64,000 nt of DNA from JBKECO01 sp047974745 (GCA_047974745.1 JBKECO010000022.1:15264-79263), one strand, 5' to 3'; positions 42,702-52,528 are shown, counted from the first letter of the stretch. Numbers and translations: made by a program. The notes: a model not told the origin generated them from the letters alone.

Positions 42702-43538
42702 ATGAGCGACGTATATCAGAAACTGATGAAATGCTATGAAAGTGTAATGAAAAAAATTGATTTTAAACCTGAGATCGCTTTGATACTCGGATCAGGTCTG
42801 GGTGATTTTGCAAATGAAATTAAAATTGAAGCAACACTTGATTATCACGACATTGAAGGGTTTCCGGTGTCGACAGTAATGGGACATGCGGGCCGATTTA
42901 TTTTTGGATATGTAAATCAGGTTCCAGTAGTATGTATGCAAGGTCGTGTTCATTTTTACGAAGGTTACTCTATGACAGACGTTGTATTGCCTACAAGACT
43001 AATGATTCTGATGGGGGCAAAGGTCTTGTTTTTGACAAATGCAGCCGGTGGAATACAACAGGGTATGCATGCAGGTGATTTTATGCTGATTACTGGACAG
43101 ATCTCCTCATTTGTCCCATCTCCTCTGATCGGATCAAATATCGAAGAGCTTGGAACTAGATTCCCGGATATGAGTCATATTTATGATGAAGAGCTGCAGA
43201 CTATTGTAAAAAGAACGGCTCTGGACTGTGACATTAACCTAAAGCAAGGTGTTTATATCCAGCTTACAGGCCCCCAGTATGAATCTCCGGAAGAAATCAG
43301 TATGTGCAGGATCCTTGGAGGCGATGCTGTTGGTATGAGTACTGCCTGTGAAGCAATTGCAGCAAATCATATGGGAATGAAAATCGTAGGAATTTCTTTT
43401 ATCTCAAATCTGGCGGCCGGCATTACACCAGATCCGCTGACACATAAGGAGATACAGGAAACCGCAGATAAAATCGCTCCGCAGTTTCGAAAGCTCGTTT
43501 ATGAATCCATTGTCAATATTTCAGAAAGCCTGCATTAG
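42702..43538 (+). CDS. Purine nucleoside phosphorylase
   Basis: A 278-residue trimeric-type (PNP/MTAP family) phosphorylase that splits guanosine or inosine into base and ribose 1-phosphate. ALILGSGLGDFA, MGHAGRFIFG, QGRVHFYEGY and FLTNAAGGI are phosphate and purine site motifs; GMSTACEAIAANHMG and the late ISNLAAGIT segment close the active site. ATG 42702 follows AAAAGGAG. It forms an operon with an amidohydrolase and an MBL-fold protein, pointing to nucleoside salvage. Confidence 0.95.
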   Translation: MSDVYQKLMKCYESVMKKIDFKPEIALILGSGLGDFANEIKIEATLDYHDIEGFPVSTVMGHAGRFIFGYVNQVPVVCMQGRVHFYEGYSMTDVVLPTRLMILMGAKVLFLTNAAGGIQQGMHAGDFMLITGQISSFVPSPLIGSNIEELGTRFPDMSHIYDEELQTIVKRTALDCDINLKQGVYIQLTGPQYESPEEISMCRILGGDAVGMSTACEAIAANHMGMKIVGISFISNLAAGITPDPLTHKEIQETADKIAPQFRKLVYESIVNISESLH

Positions 43539-43554
43539 TTCAGGGTGAAAGGAG

Positions 43555-44868
43555 ATGGAATTGAATATTCGACTATATAATGCAAAGATATTGAATCCCC
43601 AGAAGGATCATTCGTTTACTATAACAGAGGGCGAGATCTGGATACAGAAGGATCGTATTATTTATCTTGGCGATGGAACGGATATTGACTCAGTCTTTTC
43701 TGAGCTTCCCGAAAAAATGATTCTTTGGGATCGGGAAATGGATATCAACGGCAATCTGATCCTGCCTGGATTTAAAAATGCACATACCCATACAGCAATG
43801 ACATTTTTACGATCACTAGCTGATGATATGCCTCTTTCTGAGTGGCTGACGAATCAGATCTTTCCTCGGGAAGCGCAGTTGACCCCAGAGGATATTTACG
43901 TTCTGACGACCCTCGGATTGATGGAATATGTGACAAGTGGGATCACGGCTAATTTTGATATGTATCTCTCACCGATCACAGCTGCCAGAGCAGCCGTCGA
44001 CTGTGGATTTCGAACCGTTCAGACAAGTGGACTCAATAATTTCAGCCTGTCTCTTTCCTCCATGGAGGAGGACTATTACAGAATCAATGAAATGAGTGAT
44101 CTGACCAGCTTTGTACTGGGATTTCATGCAGAATATACGATTTCAAAAGAACTTATGGAAGGAGTCTCGACTCTGGCTCATACATTAAAATCACCTGTTT
44201 GGCTGCACAATTCTGAAACAAAAAAGGAAGTGGAGGATTGTATCGGTCGTTGGGGAAAGACACCGACCGAACTAACGGATTCGCTTTCCCTTTATGATTA
44301 TGGCGGAGGCGGGTATCATTGTGTATGGCTGAGTGATCATGATATTGAGATATTTAAGAAAAATAAACTTTCGATCGTAACGAATCCAGCATCTAATCTG
44401 AAGCTGGCGAGCGGAATCGCACCGATCCAGAGATATCTGGATGAAGGAATCCCACTTGCGATCGGAACGGATGGACCAGCAAGCAATAATTGTCTCGATA
44501 TGTTCCGGGAGATGTATCTGTGCACCGCACTTGCAAAAGTACACGAACAGGATGCAGCAGCTGTACCGGCACAGGAAGTGTTATATATGGCTACTTCCGG
44601 CGGAGCGCATGCAATGGGGCTGACGGATTGCGTGAACCTTGATCCTGGTCAAAAGGCAGACCTGATCGTGATCGATCTAAAGCAACCCAATATGCAGCCG
44701 CAAAACCATCTTGTTAATAACCTTGTTTACTCCGGAAGTAAACAAAATGTAATTATGACAATGGTGAATGGCAGGATTCTTTATCAGGATCAGAAGTTTT
44801 ATATGGACTCAGATGCAGAAGAAATCTATCAGAAGGCGAATTCGATTATTGGAAGGATGCGGTCATGA
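43555..44868 (+). CDS. Amidohydrolase, S-adenosylhomocysteine/methylthioadenosine deaminase-like
   Basis: A 437-residue metal-dependent deaminase of the MtaD/ATZ-TRZ group. Metal His pair in NAHTHTAMTFLRSLADD (core AHTHTAM), substrate/metal residues in GFHAEYT and HNSETKKE, and the Asp in IGTDGPASNNCLDMF are visible. It probably removes the amino group from SAH, MTA or adenosine, feeding purine nucleoside phosphorylase upstream. The ATG at 43555 abuts GGAG, so a TTG at 43561 (six bases after AAGGAG) may be the true start. Its end overlaps the next gene by four bases. Confidence 0.88.
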   Translation: MELNIRLYNAKILNPQKDHSFTITEGEIWIQKDRIIYLGDGTDIDSVFSELPEKMILWDREMDINGNLILPGFKNAHTHTAMTFLRSLADDMPLSEWLTNQIFPREAQLTPEDIYVLTTLGLMEYVTSGITANFDMYLSPITAARAAVDCGFRTVQTSGLNNFSLSLSSMEEDYYRINEMSDLTSFVLGFHAEYTISKELMEGVSTLAHTLKSPVWLHNSETKKEVEDCIGRWGKTPTELTDSLSLYDYGGGGYHCVWLSDHDIEIFKKNKLSIVTNPASNLKLASGIAPIQRYLDEGIPLAIGTDGPASNNCLDMFREMYLCTALAKVHEQDAAAVPAQEVLYMATSGGAHAMGLTDCVNLDPGQKADLIVIDLKQPNMQPQNHLVNNLVYSGSKQNVIMTMVNGRILYQDQKFYMDSDAEEIYQKANSIIGRMRS

Positions 44869-45632
44869 CGGTAACATTTATACATCATAGCTCTTTTTTA
44901 ATAGAAACGAAGGAGCATGTCTTATTATTTGACTATTTCGACGGATCGAAAATTGCAAGTATGAATTTTAATGGGAAGCTCCCGGACATCCCGGAACACA
45001 AGCGCCTCTATGTATTTGCAAGTCATGCTCACCATGATCATTTTGACCTGACGGTGCTTACTCATTTTGAAGAAAGAGAGCAGGTCAAATTTATTCTCTC
45101 TAAAGAGATCAGACTCTCCAGGAAATACCTGGAGAGAAATCAGATCGACGTGAAAATACTGCAGTCTGTGACATTTGTTGCACCCGACAAGTCCTATGAA
45201 ATCGATGACATAAAGATAAAGACGATCAGATCTACTGACTCCGGCGTTGCTTTTCTTGTAGAACTGCCGGATACCATGATCTATCACGGCGGTGATCTAA
45301 ACCTGTGGAAATGGGAAGGGGTCGGAGATCTGATCAATGGCAAGGAGGAACGGGAATACAAATCAGCGATCCGCACGATTCGAGATAAAAAGATAGACAT
45401 TGCTTTTGTTCCGCTGGATCCAAGGCTTGGCACCCATGCACTGGATGGCATCTCTTTTTTTATGGAGAATATACATGCCGACAAAGTATTCCCAATGCAT
45501 ATGTGGGGCGACTATAAATGGATTAAAAGCTTTAAACAACAAACAACGAACAGTCTGTTTGCAGAACGAATCGTCGAAATAGAATACGAAAACCAGGTTT
45601 TTCAGCTAGATACGGAAATTGATTGTAAATAG
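44865..45632 (+). CDS. Metallo-beta-lactamase-fold hydrolase
   Basis: A 255-residue MBL-fold protein. FIHHSSFLIET begins the fold; the metal motif ASHAHHDHFD (near residue 49) and the later HGGDLNLW, MHMW segments supply further ligands. It resembles the UlaG-like lactonase/phosphodiesterase branch rather than beta-lactamases. It overlaps the deaminase gene by ATGA and may act in the same nucleoside or SAM-product salvage route, but the substrate is unknown. Confidence 0.85.
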   Translation: MTVTFIHHSSFLIETKEHVLLFDYFDGSKIASMNFNGKLPDIPEHKRLYVFASHAHHDHFDLTVLTHFEEREQVKFILSKEIRLSRKYLERNQIDVKILQSVTFVAPDKSYEIDDIKIKTIRSTDSGVAFLVELPDTMIYHGGDLNLWKWEGVGDLINGKEEREYKSAIRTIRDKKIDIAFVPLDPRLGTHALDGISFFMENIHADKVFPMHMWGDYKWIKSFKQQTTNSLFAERIVEIEYENQVFQLDTEIDCK

Positions 45633-45694
45633 ATGCATTATATTTTATAATCATTTCTAGGCTATTGTAAAAACCATCAGACAGGAGGACATAT

Positions 45695-45874
45695 ATGGCT
45701 TTTATATCTACATTCATAATGTATGTGATTATTATGCTGTTTTTGGCAGGTGTTGCAGTTCTGGGAATTTTTGCGGGAAAGAAATTGCGTAATAGAAAAA
45801 ATGAAAAAGACGCTGCACTAAAAGCTGCTGAAGAAAATGCAGGAGCAAATGCAGAAGTAAATGAAAAAGAATAA
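45695..45874 (+). CDS. 59-residue single-span membrane protein
   Basis: An ATG at 45695 with ACAGGAGG seven bases upstream opens 59 codons ending in TAA at 45872. Residues 4-27 (ISTFIMYVIIMLFLAGVAV core) form one membrane helix, followed by a basic stretch KKLRNRKN and a hydrophilic Ala/Glu-rich tail. It lies 20 bases before the alaS start and is probably co-transcribed with it. The good site and typical membrane-protein topology support a real gene; function is unknown. Confidence 0.75.
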   Translation: MAFISTFIMYVIIMLFLAGVAVLGIFAGKKLRNRKNEKDAALKAAEENAGANAEVNEKE

Positions 45875-45894
45875 CGATTTTGGAGGAATAAATT

Positions 45895-48552
45895 TTGGGA
45901 CAGAAGTATGGAGTCAATGAACTGCGCCAAATGTATCTGGACTTTTTTGAAAGACATGGACATTTGGTAAAAAATAGTTTTTCCCTTGTACCGCATAATG
46001 ATAACAGTTTATTGCTGATCAATGCAGGAATGGCTCCTCTCAAGCCATACTTCACGGGACAGGAAATACCGCCAAGCAAGCGCATGGCCACTTGTCAGAA
46101 GTGTATTCGTACTGGGGATATTGAAAATGTCGGTAAAACAGCAAGACATCTGACATTTTTTGAAATGCTTGGAAACTTTTCTTTTGGCGATTATTTTAAA
46201 AGAGAAGCAATTGCCTGGTCCTGGGAATTTTTAAGCAAAGATCTGGGATTAGATGAAAATCGTCTTTATCCATCCATTTATGGAGAAGATGAAGAAGCAT
46301 TTGAAATCTGGAATAAAGAGATCGGAATTGCTCCGGATCGGATTTTCCGTTTCTACAGAGATGAAAATGGACATTCGGATAATTTTTGGGAGCACGGCGC
46401 TGGCCCTTGCGGACCATGTTCGGAAATCTACTATGATCGCGGCGAGAAATATGGATGTGGAAGCGCTGACTGTAAAGTTGGGTGTGACTGTGACCGCTTT
46501 ATGGAAGTATGGAATAATGTATTTACCCAGTTCGATGGCGATGGTCATGGGCATTATGTTGAGCTTGCACAGAAAAATATCGATACCGGAATGGGACTGG
46601 AACGTCTGGCAGTCGTAATGCAGGATGTGGATTCTGTTTTTGACATCGACACCATGAAGATGATCCGGGATAAAGTATGTACCCTTTCATCAAAAAAATA
46701 CAATGAGAGCAATGAATCTGATGTTTCCATTCGTTTGATCACGGATCATATCCGTTCTGCAACATTTATGGTATCTGATGGAATCATGCCAAGTAATGAA
46801 GGTCGTGGATATGTATTGAGAAGATTGATACGGCGAGCTGCAAGACATGGCAGAATGCTCGGTATCGATCGGACATTTTTGGCTGAATTGAGCTCCACAG
46901 TCATTGCTGAAAGCAAGGATGGTTATCCGGAGCTGGAAGAAAAGAAAGCATTTATTTTCAAGGTTCTGACACAGGAAGAAGATAAGTTCAATAATACGAT
47001 CGATCAGGGACTGACCATTTTATCTGATATGGAAGCTATTATGAAGAAAGAGGGCAGAAATGTTCTTTCCGGAGAAGATGCTTTTAAGTTATATGATACC
47101 TATGGATTTCCAATCGATCTGACAAAAGAGATCCTGGGAGAGAAAGAGTTCTCCATAGATGAGGATGGCTTTAAGAATGCGATGGAGGAACAGCGTCAAA
47201 AGGCGAGGGCTGCTAGAAAAGTCACGAATTATATGGGTGCAGATGCAACAGTCTATGAATCCATCGATCCATCTGTGACATCTGAATTCATTGGATATGA
47301 TACTTTGGATTATGTATCTGCAGTCACCGTAATGACAAATGAGACGGAAATCGTGGAAGCTTTGTCTGATGGTGAGTCGGGTACGATCTTTGTATCAAGA
47401 ACGCCATTCTATCCAGCAATGGGAGGTCAGGCAGCGGATCAGGGCCGAATTCGCGCAAAGGATTTTGAATTCCGGGTAGAGGATACGGTAAAAATGCTTG
47501 GCGGCAAGATCGGACACGTAGGCAAGGTCGTACGTGGAATGATCAAGACCGGAGATGAAGTGGAGCTTACTGTCAATGGTGAACTTCGAAATGCGACTGC
47601 AAAGAACCACAGTGCAACACATCTGCTTCAAAAAGCATTAAGGACGGTCTTGGGTAATCATGTCGAGCAGGCTGGATCCGATGTAAATTCAGAACGCCTC
47701 AGATTTGACTTTACTCATTTTTCAGCCCTGACAAAAGAGGAACTGGAACAAGTGGAAGCGATCGTAAATCAAAAGATTACCGAGGCACTCCCTGTCATAA
47801 CGAATGAAATGACCCTGGATGAAGCAAAAGAAAGCGGAGCGATGGCTCTTTTTGGCGAGAAGTACGGGGAAAAGGTACGTGTTGTCCAGATGGGAGATTT
47901 CTCTACTGAACTATGTGGCGGCACCCATGTGTCAAATACATCAGCGATCAACGCTTTTAAAATCATCTCTGAGAGCGGTGTTGCTGCAGGTGTGCGTCGT
48001 ATCGAGGCATATACATCGAAAGCTGTATTTGAGTACTATGACAGATTAGAAGAACTGCTGCTGGAAACAGCAAGGATTTTAAAGACAACTCCATCTGAAA
48101 CACCGGAAAAAGCTGCAAATCTGCTGAATGAAATCAAACAGCTCCAGAGCGAAAATGAGTCATTAAAAAGTAAAGCAGCAAAGAATGCACTTGGAAATGT
48201 AATGGATCAGATCAAAGTAGTCAAGGATGTGAAAATACTGGCTGTCAGAGTGGATGGTGTGGATATGAACGGGCTGCGGCAGCTGGGAGACCAGTTGAAA
48301 GATAAGCTCGGTGAAGGGGTTATAGTTCTTGCTTCAGAGAGTGACGGAAAGGTCAATCTGATCGCAATGGCCACAGAGGAAGCAATGAATAAAGGTGCTC
48401 ATGCTGGTAATTTGATCAAGGACATTACAGCACTCGTTGGCGGTGGCGGAGGGGGACGACCTAATATGGCTCAGGCCGGCGGAAAAAATCCAGCTGGAAT
48501 CGATGCAGCAATCGAGGAGTCCTTTAAAGTATTAGAGAACCAATTAAAATAA
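45895..48552 (+). CDS. alaS: Alanyl-tRNA synthetase
   Basis: An 885-residue synthetase that charges tRNA-Ala. The N-terminal catalytic domain has NELRQMYLDFFERHGHL, NAGMAPLKPYFTG, WEHGAGPCGPCSEIYYD and GMGLERLA; the tRNA-recognition domain follows. The editing domain carries HSATHLLQKALR and ELCGGTHV metal ligands, and the C-terminal C-Ala domain ends with VGGGGGGRPNMAQAGG. The TTG start at 45895 follows TTTGGAGG. Full length. Confidence 0.97.
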   Translation: MGQKYGVNELRQMYLDFFERHGHLVKNSFSLVPHNDNSLLLINAGMAPLKPYFTGQEIPPSKRMATCQKCIRTGDIENVGKTARHLTFFEMLGNFSFGDYFKREAIAWSWEFLSKDLGLDENRLYPSIYGEDEEAFEIWNKEIGIAPDRIFRFYRDENGHSDNFWEHGAGPCGPCSEIYYDRGEKYGCGSADCKVGCDCDRFMEVWNNVFTQFDGDGHGHYVELAQKNIDTGMGLERLAVVMQDVDSVFDIDTMKMIRDKVCTLSSKKYNESNESDVSIRLITDHIRSATFMVSDGIMPSNEGRGYVLRRLIRRAARHGRMLGIDRTFLAELSSTVIAESKDGYPELEEKKAFIFKVLTQEEDKFNNTIDQGLTILSDMEAIMKKEGRNVLSGEDAFKLYDTYGFPIDLTKEILGEKEFSIDEDGFKNAMEEQRQKARAARKVTNYMGADATVYESIDPSVTSEFIGYDTLDYVSAVTVMTNETEIVEALSDGESGTIFVSRTPFYPAMGGQAADQGRIRAKDFEFRVEDTVKMLGGKIGHVGKVVRGMIKTGDEVELTVNGELRNATAKNHSATHLLQKALRTVLGNHVEQAGSDVNSERLRFDFTHFSALTKEELEQVEAIVNQKITEALPVITNEMTLDEAKESGAMALFGEKYGEKVRVVQMGDFSTELCGGTHVSNTSAINAFKIISESGVAAGVRRIEAYTSKAVFEYYDRLEELLLETARILKTTPSETPEKAANLLNEIKQLQSENESLKSKAAKNALGNVMDQIKVVKDVKILAVRVDGVDMNGLRQLGDQLKDKLGEGVIVLASESDGKVNLIAMATEEAMNKGAHAGNLIKDITALVGGGGGGRPNMAQAGGKNPAGIDAAIEESFKVLENQLK

Positions 48553-48587
48553 TTCCGTTGTATGGATAAAATTATTCATTAAAATAG

Positions 48588-48615
48588 TTGACGTTTGGAA
48601 AAATTCTGCTATAAT
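48588..48615 (+). promoter_or_regulatory. Promoter of rpsU
   Basis: TTGACG (48588-48593) and TATAAT (48610-48615) with a 16-base spacer, about 80 bases upstream of the rpsU start. Confidence 0.75.
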
Positions 48616-48694
48616 AATTGTTAGTGCAGTAAAATATTACCCAAACAGTTGAAAACGCACAATTAACAACTGGAGGGAGGTTAGGTGTGAGACT

Positions 48695-48871
48695 ATGTCA
48701 AATGTAATCGTAAAAGAAAACGAGACTTTAGATAGCGCTTTACGCAGATTCAAAAGAAACTGTGCAAAGGCAGGTATCCAGCAGGAGATTCGTAAGAGAG
48801 AACATTACGAAAAGCCAAGCGTTAGACGTAAGAAAAAGTCTGAAGCAGCAAGAAAACGTAAATATAATTAA
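48695..48871 (+). CDS. rpsU: 30S ribosomal protein S21
   Basis: A 58-residue, highly basic protein: MSNVIVKENETLDSALRRFK at the start, RRKKKSEAARKRKYN at the end. This is the full S21 pattern. A strong GGAGGGAGG site precedes it, though with a TTAGGTGTGAGACT spacer of about 14 bases, so the inner AGGTG may also be used. It has its own promoter and terminator. Confidence 0.96.
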   Translation: MSNVIVKENETLDSALRRFKRNCAKAGIQQEIRKREHYEKPSVRRKKKSEAARKRKYN

Positions 48872-48882
48872 TAGCAATACAT

Positions 48883-48912
48883 AAAAAGGAGTTCGAAGGA
48901 ACTTCTTTTTAT
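48883..48912 (+). terminator. Terminator after rpsU
   Basis: AAAAAGGAGTTC (48883-48894) pairs with GAACTTCTTTTT (48899-48910), giving a compact hairpin with its own T run. An 8-base inverted repeat TATCTCAT/ATGAGATA at 48913-48941 follows without a T run. Confidence 0.85.
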
Positions 48913-49006
48913 TATCTCATGAGAACGAACTTTATGAGATAAAATCTTCCGCATAGATAAGAAATCAAACGTTTTGTAATAGACTGCGGATTATTTTGGA
49001 GGAAAG

Positions 49007-50599
49007 ATGTTATCAGATTTAAAGAAAGAAATAAAGAAAAGAAGAACATTTGCGATCATTTCACATCCTGATGCTGGAAAAACGACTCTGACAGAAAAGT
49101 TCCTGCTTTATGGAGGTGCAATCAATCTTGCAGGTTCTGTAAAGGGTAAGGCTACTGCAAGACATGCAGTATCGGACTGGATGGAAATCGAAAAGGAACG
49201 TGGAATCTCTGTGACCTCCTCGGTTCTGCAGTTCAATTATGATGGATATTGTATCAATATTTTGGATACACCAGGACATCAGGACTTTTCAGAGGATACT
49301 TATCGAACTTTAATGGCTGCGGATTCTGCTGTCATGGTAATCGATGGTTCAAAAGGTGTCGAAGCGCAGACGAGAAAGCTATTCAAGGTATGTGTGATGC
49401 GACATATTCCGATCTTTACATTTATCAATAAAATGGACAGAGATGCGAATGACACATTTGAGCTTCTGGATGAAATTGAAAAGGAGCTTGGGATCGCGAC
49501 TTGTCCAATCAACTGGCCGATCGGTTCCGGTAAAGAATTTAAAGGTGTATATGACAGAGAGCACAATGTAGTGAGGACCTATGAAGATACTCGTAAGGGC
49601 ACAAAAGAGGGATATGAGCATGAAATTGAACTCAATGATCCTCAGCTGGATGCATTGATCGGCAGCTCTGCAAGTGAGACTTTGCGAGAAGAGATCGAAC
49701 TTTTGAATGGCGCAAGTGCAGAGCTGGACATGGAGTTGGTCTCAAAAGGAGAGCTTTCTCCTGTTTTTTTTGGATCCGCTCTGACGAACTTTGGAGTAGA
49801 GACATTTTTAAAGCATTTTTTAAATATGACATCAGCGCCCCTTCCTCGAATAGCAGATTCAGGTATTAAGGATCCCTTCGATGAAGATTTCTCTGCTTTT
49901 GTGTTTAAGATTCAGGCTAATATGAATAAGAACCATAGGGACAGAATTGCCTTCATGAGAATCTGCTCCGGGAAATTTGATGCCGGTATGGAGGTCTTTC
50001 ATGTACAGGGCAATAAGAAAATTAAGCTGTCACAACCTCAACAGATGATGGCACAGGACAGAAAGATCGTGGAAGAAGCCTATGCGGGGGATATCATTGG
50101 TGTATTTGATCCTGGCATTTTCTCCATTGGAGACACCTTGACTGCTTCATCAAAACCATTTACCTTTGAAGGCATTCCTACTTTTGCACCAGAACACTTT
50201 GCAAGGGTTCGCCAGATTGATACTATGAAGCGAAAGCAGTTTGTAAAAGGAATCACGCAGATTGCCCAGGAAGGTGCAATTCAGATTTTTCAGGAAAACA
50301 GCATGGGTATGGAGGAAATTATTGTCGGAGTCGTTGGTGTTCTGCAGTTCGATGTACTGAAATATAGACTTTTGAACGAGTATAACGTGGAAATCAGACT
50401 GGAGAATATGCCGCATGAACATATACGCTGGATCGAAAACACTTCGATCGATATGGAAAAAATTTCTGGAACTTCAGATATGAAGAGGATCAGGGACTTA
50501 AAGGGCAGACCTCTGCTGATCTTCGTGAACGAGTGGAGTGTCGGAATGACACTGGACAGAAATAAAGATCTGGTGCTTTCAGAATTTGGAAGGAATTAA
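49007..50599 (+). CDS. prfC: Peptide chain release factor 3
   Basis: A 530-residue GTPase that recycles class I release factors after termination. G1 AIISHPDAGKTTLTEKFLL is shown by its core SHPDAGKTT, followed by DWMEIEKERGISVTSS, DTPGHQDFSEDTYR and FINKMDRDAND. The C-terminal region EEIIVGVVGVLQFDVLKYRL core is typical of RF3. The ATG follows TTGGAGGAAAG. Length and motif order distinguish it from EF-G. Confidence 0.96.
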   Translation: MLSDLKKEIKKRRTFAIISHPDAGKTTLTEKFLLYGGAINLAGSVKGKATARHAVSDWMEIEKERGISVTSSVLQFNYDGYCINILDTPGHQDFSEDTYRTLMAADSAVMVIDGSKGVEAQTRKLFKVCVMRHIPIFTFINKMDRDANDTFELLDEIEKELGIATCPINWPIGSGKEFKGVYDREHNVVRTYEDTRKGTKEGYEHEIELNDPQLDALIGSSASETLREEIELLNGASAELDMELVSKGELSPVFFGSALTNFGVETFLKHFLNMTSAPLPRIADSGIKDPFDEDFSAFVFKIQANMNKNHRDRIAFMRICSGKFDAGMEVFHVQGNKKIKLSQPQQMMAQDRKIVEEAYAGDIIGVFDPGIFSIGDTLTASSKPFTFEGIPTFAPEHFARVRQIDTMKRKQFVKGITQIAQEGAIQIFQENSMGMEEIIVGVVGVLQFDVLKYRLLNEYNVEIRLENMPHEHIRWIENTSIDMEKISGTSDMKRIRDLKGRPLLIFVNEWSVGMTLDRNKDLVLSEFGRN

Positions 50600-50654
50600 T
50601 TTGCTCTAGTTGCCGCATTTTATTGACTTTCCGGAATAAAAAAACTATACTAAG

Positions 50655-50682
50655 GACAGTTGGTCGCCAACTGTCTTTTTTC
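50655..50682 (+). terminator. Terminator after prfC
   Basis: GACAGTTGG (50655-50663) pairs perfectly with CCAACTGTC (50667-50675) around TCG, followed by TTTTTT. Confidence 0.92.
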
Positions 50683-50801
50683 TATTCATTATAAATCATC
50701 TTATCAAATCCCCTTGAAACATATCAAAAAACTCCCACATTCATATTAAAAAAAGACTTCCACATTTACATTTTAAAAGCACCCATATTCACTTTTTTTT
50801 A

Positions 50802-50858
50802 TTGACAATCAAATGAAAATATACTACTATTATAACAGAAAATACGAACATAAGTTCG
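50802..50858 (+). promoter_or_regulatory. recA promoter with LexA (SOS) box
   Basis: TTGACA (50802-50807) and TACTAT (50825-50830) are separated by 17 bases. Downstream, CGAACATAAGTTCG (50845-50858) is a perfect Gram-positive SOS box (GAAC-N4-GTTC). It lies between the -10 box and recA, so LexA binding would repress. Confidence 0.88.
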
Positions 50859-50873
50859 CAAAAGGAGAAACAA

Positions 50874-51914
50874 ATGGCAAAAGATGATAAACTGAAAGCA
50901 TTGGACGCAGCTATTTCGCAAATAGAAAAGCAGTATGGAAAGGGTTCCGTGATGAAACTTGGTGATTCTGCGGCATCGATGCACGTTGCATCTATTCCGA
51001 CAGGTTCACTCAGCCTTGACATTGCCCTTGGAATTGGCGGTATACCGAAAGGACGTGTTGTCGAAATATATGGACCGGAATCGAGTGGTAAGACAACAGT
51101 CGCTCTTCATGTAGTGGCTGAAGTGCAGAAGCTTGGCGGTATCGCCGGATTTATAGATGCAGAGCATGCACTTGATCCTTCCTATGCAAAGAAAATTGGA
51201 GTCGACATTGATAATCTCTATATTTCTCAGCCAGACAATGGAGAGCAGGCACTGGAGATCACAGAGACAATGGTACGTTCCGGTGCAGTGGACGTGGTAA
51301 TCGTCGATTCCGTTGCTGCCCTTGTACCAAGAGCAGAAATAGAAGGTGATATGGGGGATTCTCATGTTGGACTTCAGGCTAGACTTATGTCACAGGCTTT
51401 ACGAAAGCTTACAGCTGTGATCAGTAAATCGAATTGTATTGTTATTTTTATAAATCAGCTGCGCGAGAAAGTTGGAGTCATGTTTGGTAATCCGGAGACA
51501 ACGACCGGCGGTCGTGCTCTGAAGTTCTATTCCTCTGTGCGATTGGATGTCAGAAGGATCGAAGCACTAAAGCAGGCTGGGGAAGTAATTGGAAATCGTA
51601 CCAGAATTAAAGTAGTGAAGAATAAAGTAGCTCCACCATTTCGAGAAGCAGAATTCGATATCATGTTTGGTCAGGGAATTTCTAAAGAGGGTGATGTGCT
51701 TGATCTCGCATCCAATATAGGAATTGTCAATAAATCAGGGGCATGGTACTCCTATCATGATGATAAGATCGGTCAGGGACGTGAGAATGCAAAACAATAT
51801 CTAAAGGACAACCCACAGATCTGTGATGAAATCGAAGTCAAAGTCAGAGAACATTACTCAGTAACTGTGGAAGCAGATGAAACTCCAGCGGAACAGCCGC
51901 TTATAGAAGGGTAA
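50874..51914 (+). CDS. recA: Recombinase RecA
   Basis: A 346-residue recombinase that forms filaments on single-stranded DNA, drives strand exchange and triggers LexA cleavage. The Walker A motif is GPESSGKTT near residue 66; the L1 region, VVIVDSVAALVPRAEIEGDMGD (core DSVAALVPRAE), the L2 region and EKVGVMFGNPETTTGGRALKFY are present. The acidic C-terminal tail is normal. ATG follows AAAAGGAG. An SOS box lies upstream and recX follows. Confidence 0.98.
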   Translation: MAKDDKLKALDAAISQIEKQYGKGSVMKLGDSAASMHVASIPTGSLSLDIALGIGGIPKGRVVEIYGPESSGKTTVALHVVAEVQKLGGIAGFIDAEHALDPSYAKKIGVDIDNLYISQPDNGEQALEITETMVRSGAVDVVIVDSVAALVPRAEIEGDMGDSHVGLQARLMSQALRKLTAVISKSNCIVIFINQLREKVGVMFGNPETTTGGRALKFYSSVRLDVRRIEALKQAGEVIGNRTRIKVVKNKVAPPFREAEFDIMFGQGISKEGDVLDLASNIGIVNKSGAWYSYHDDKIGQGRENAKQYLKDNPQICDEIEVKVREHYSVTVEADETPAEQPLIEG

Positions 51915-51922
51915 CCTTTCCT

Positions 51923-52528
51923 ATGCAGATGTTTGGGATAGAAAAAGCAGACAAGTGTATGTATTGTCTGCTTTTTGAAGAAAAAGAGCCTCTGTATCTA
52001 TATTACAGAGAATTTCAGATGTATGAATTAAAGTCTGGTGAAGATCTTGATCCAGACATCTACGATATACTTTTGCATCAAGTACTTGGTAAGCGAGTGA
52101 CAAAACGTGCTATGCATTTACTGGAGAGGAAGGATTACACCGAATGGCAGCTGCGTACGAAACTGCTTAAGAACAATTACCCCAAAGAAGCAGTTGATCA
52201 GGCAATCGAATATGTCAAAGAATATCAATACGTTGATGATCAGAGATATGCCATTCACTACGTACAGCTGCATCAGAAAGCAAAAAACAGACGGAAGATA
52301 GAATTGGATCTCAAACAAAGAGGTATATCGAAAGATATCATCCACAGTGTGATAGAAGCGGAATATAGCGCAGATGAGGAGGAGCAGATCGAATTGCTTT
52401 TAAAGAAGCGTCATTTTGTTGCAGCAGTGTCAAATGAGGCAGAGTTTCGCAGAACCTATCAATTTCTGATGCGTAGAGGCTACTCTGGTTCCGTTGTCCT
52501 TCGTAAAATGAAAGAGTCCTTCATATAG
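51923..52528 (+). CDS. recX: Regulatory protein RecX
   Basis: A 201-residue protein made of three-helix repeats, as expected for RecX, which blocks RecA filament growth. The KRAMHLLERKDYTEWQLRTKL core (LLERKDYTEWQL), VDDQRYAIHYV and the RGISKDIIHSVI segments mark the family. It starts eight bases after the recA stop with a weak ribosome binding site, so low expression coupled to recA is likely. Confidence 0.93.
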   Translation: MQMFGIEKADKCMYCLLFEEKEPLYLYYREFQMYELKSGEDLDPDIYDILLHQVLGKRVTKRAMHLLERKDYTEWQLRTKLLKNNYPKEAVDQAIEYVKEYQYVDDQRYAIHYVQLHQKAKNRRKIELDLKQRGISKDIIHSVIEAEYSADEEEQIELLLKKRHFVAAVSNEAEFRRTYQFLMRRGYSGSVVLRKMKESFI

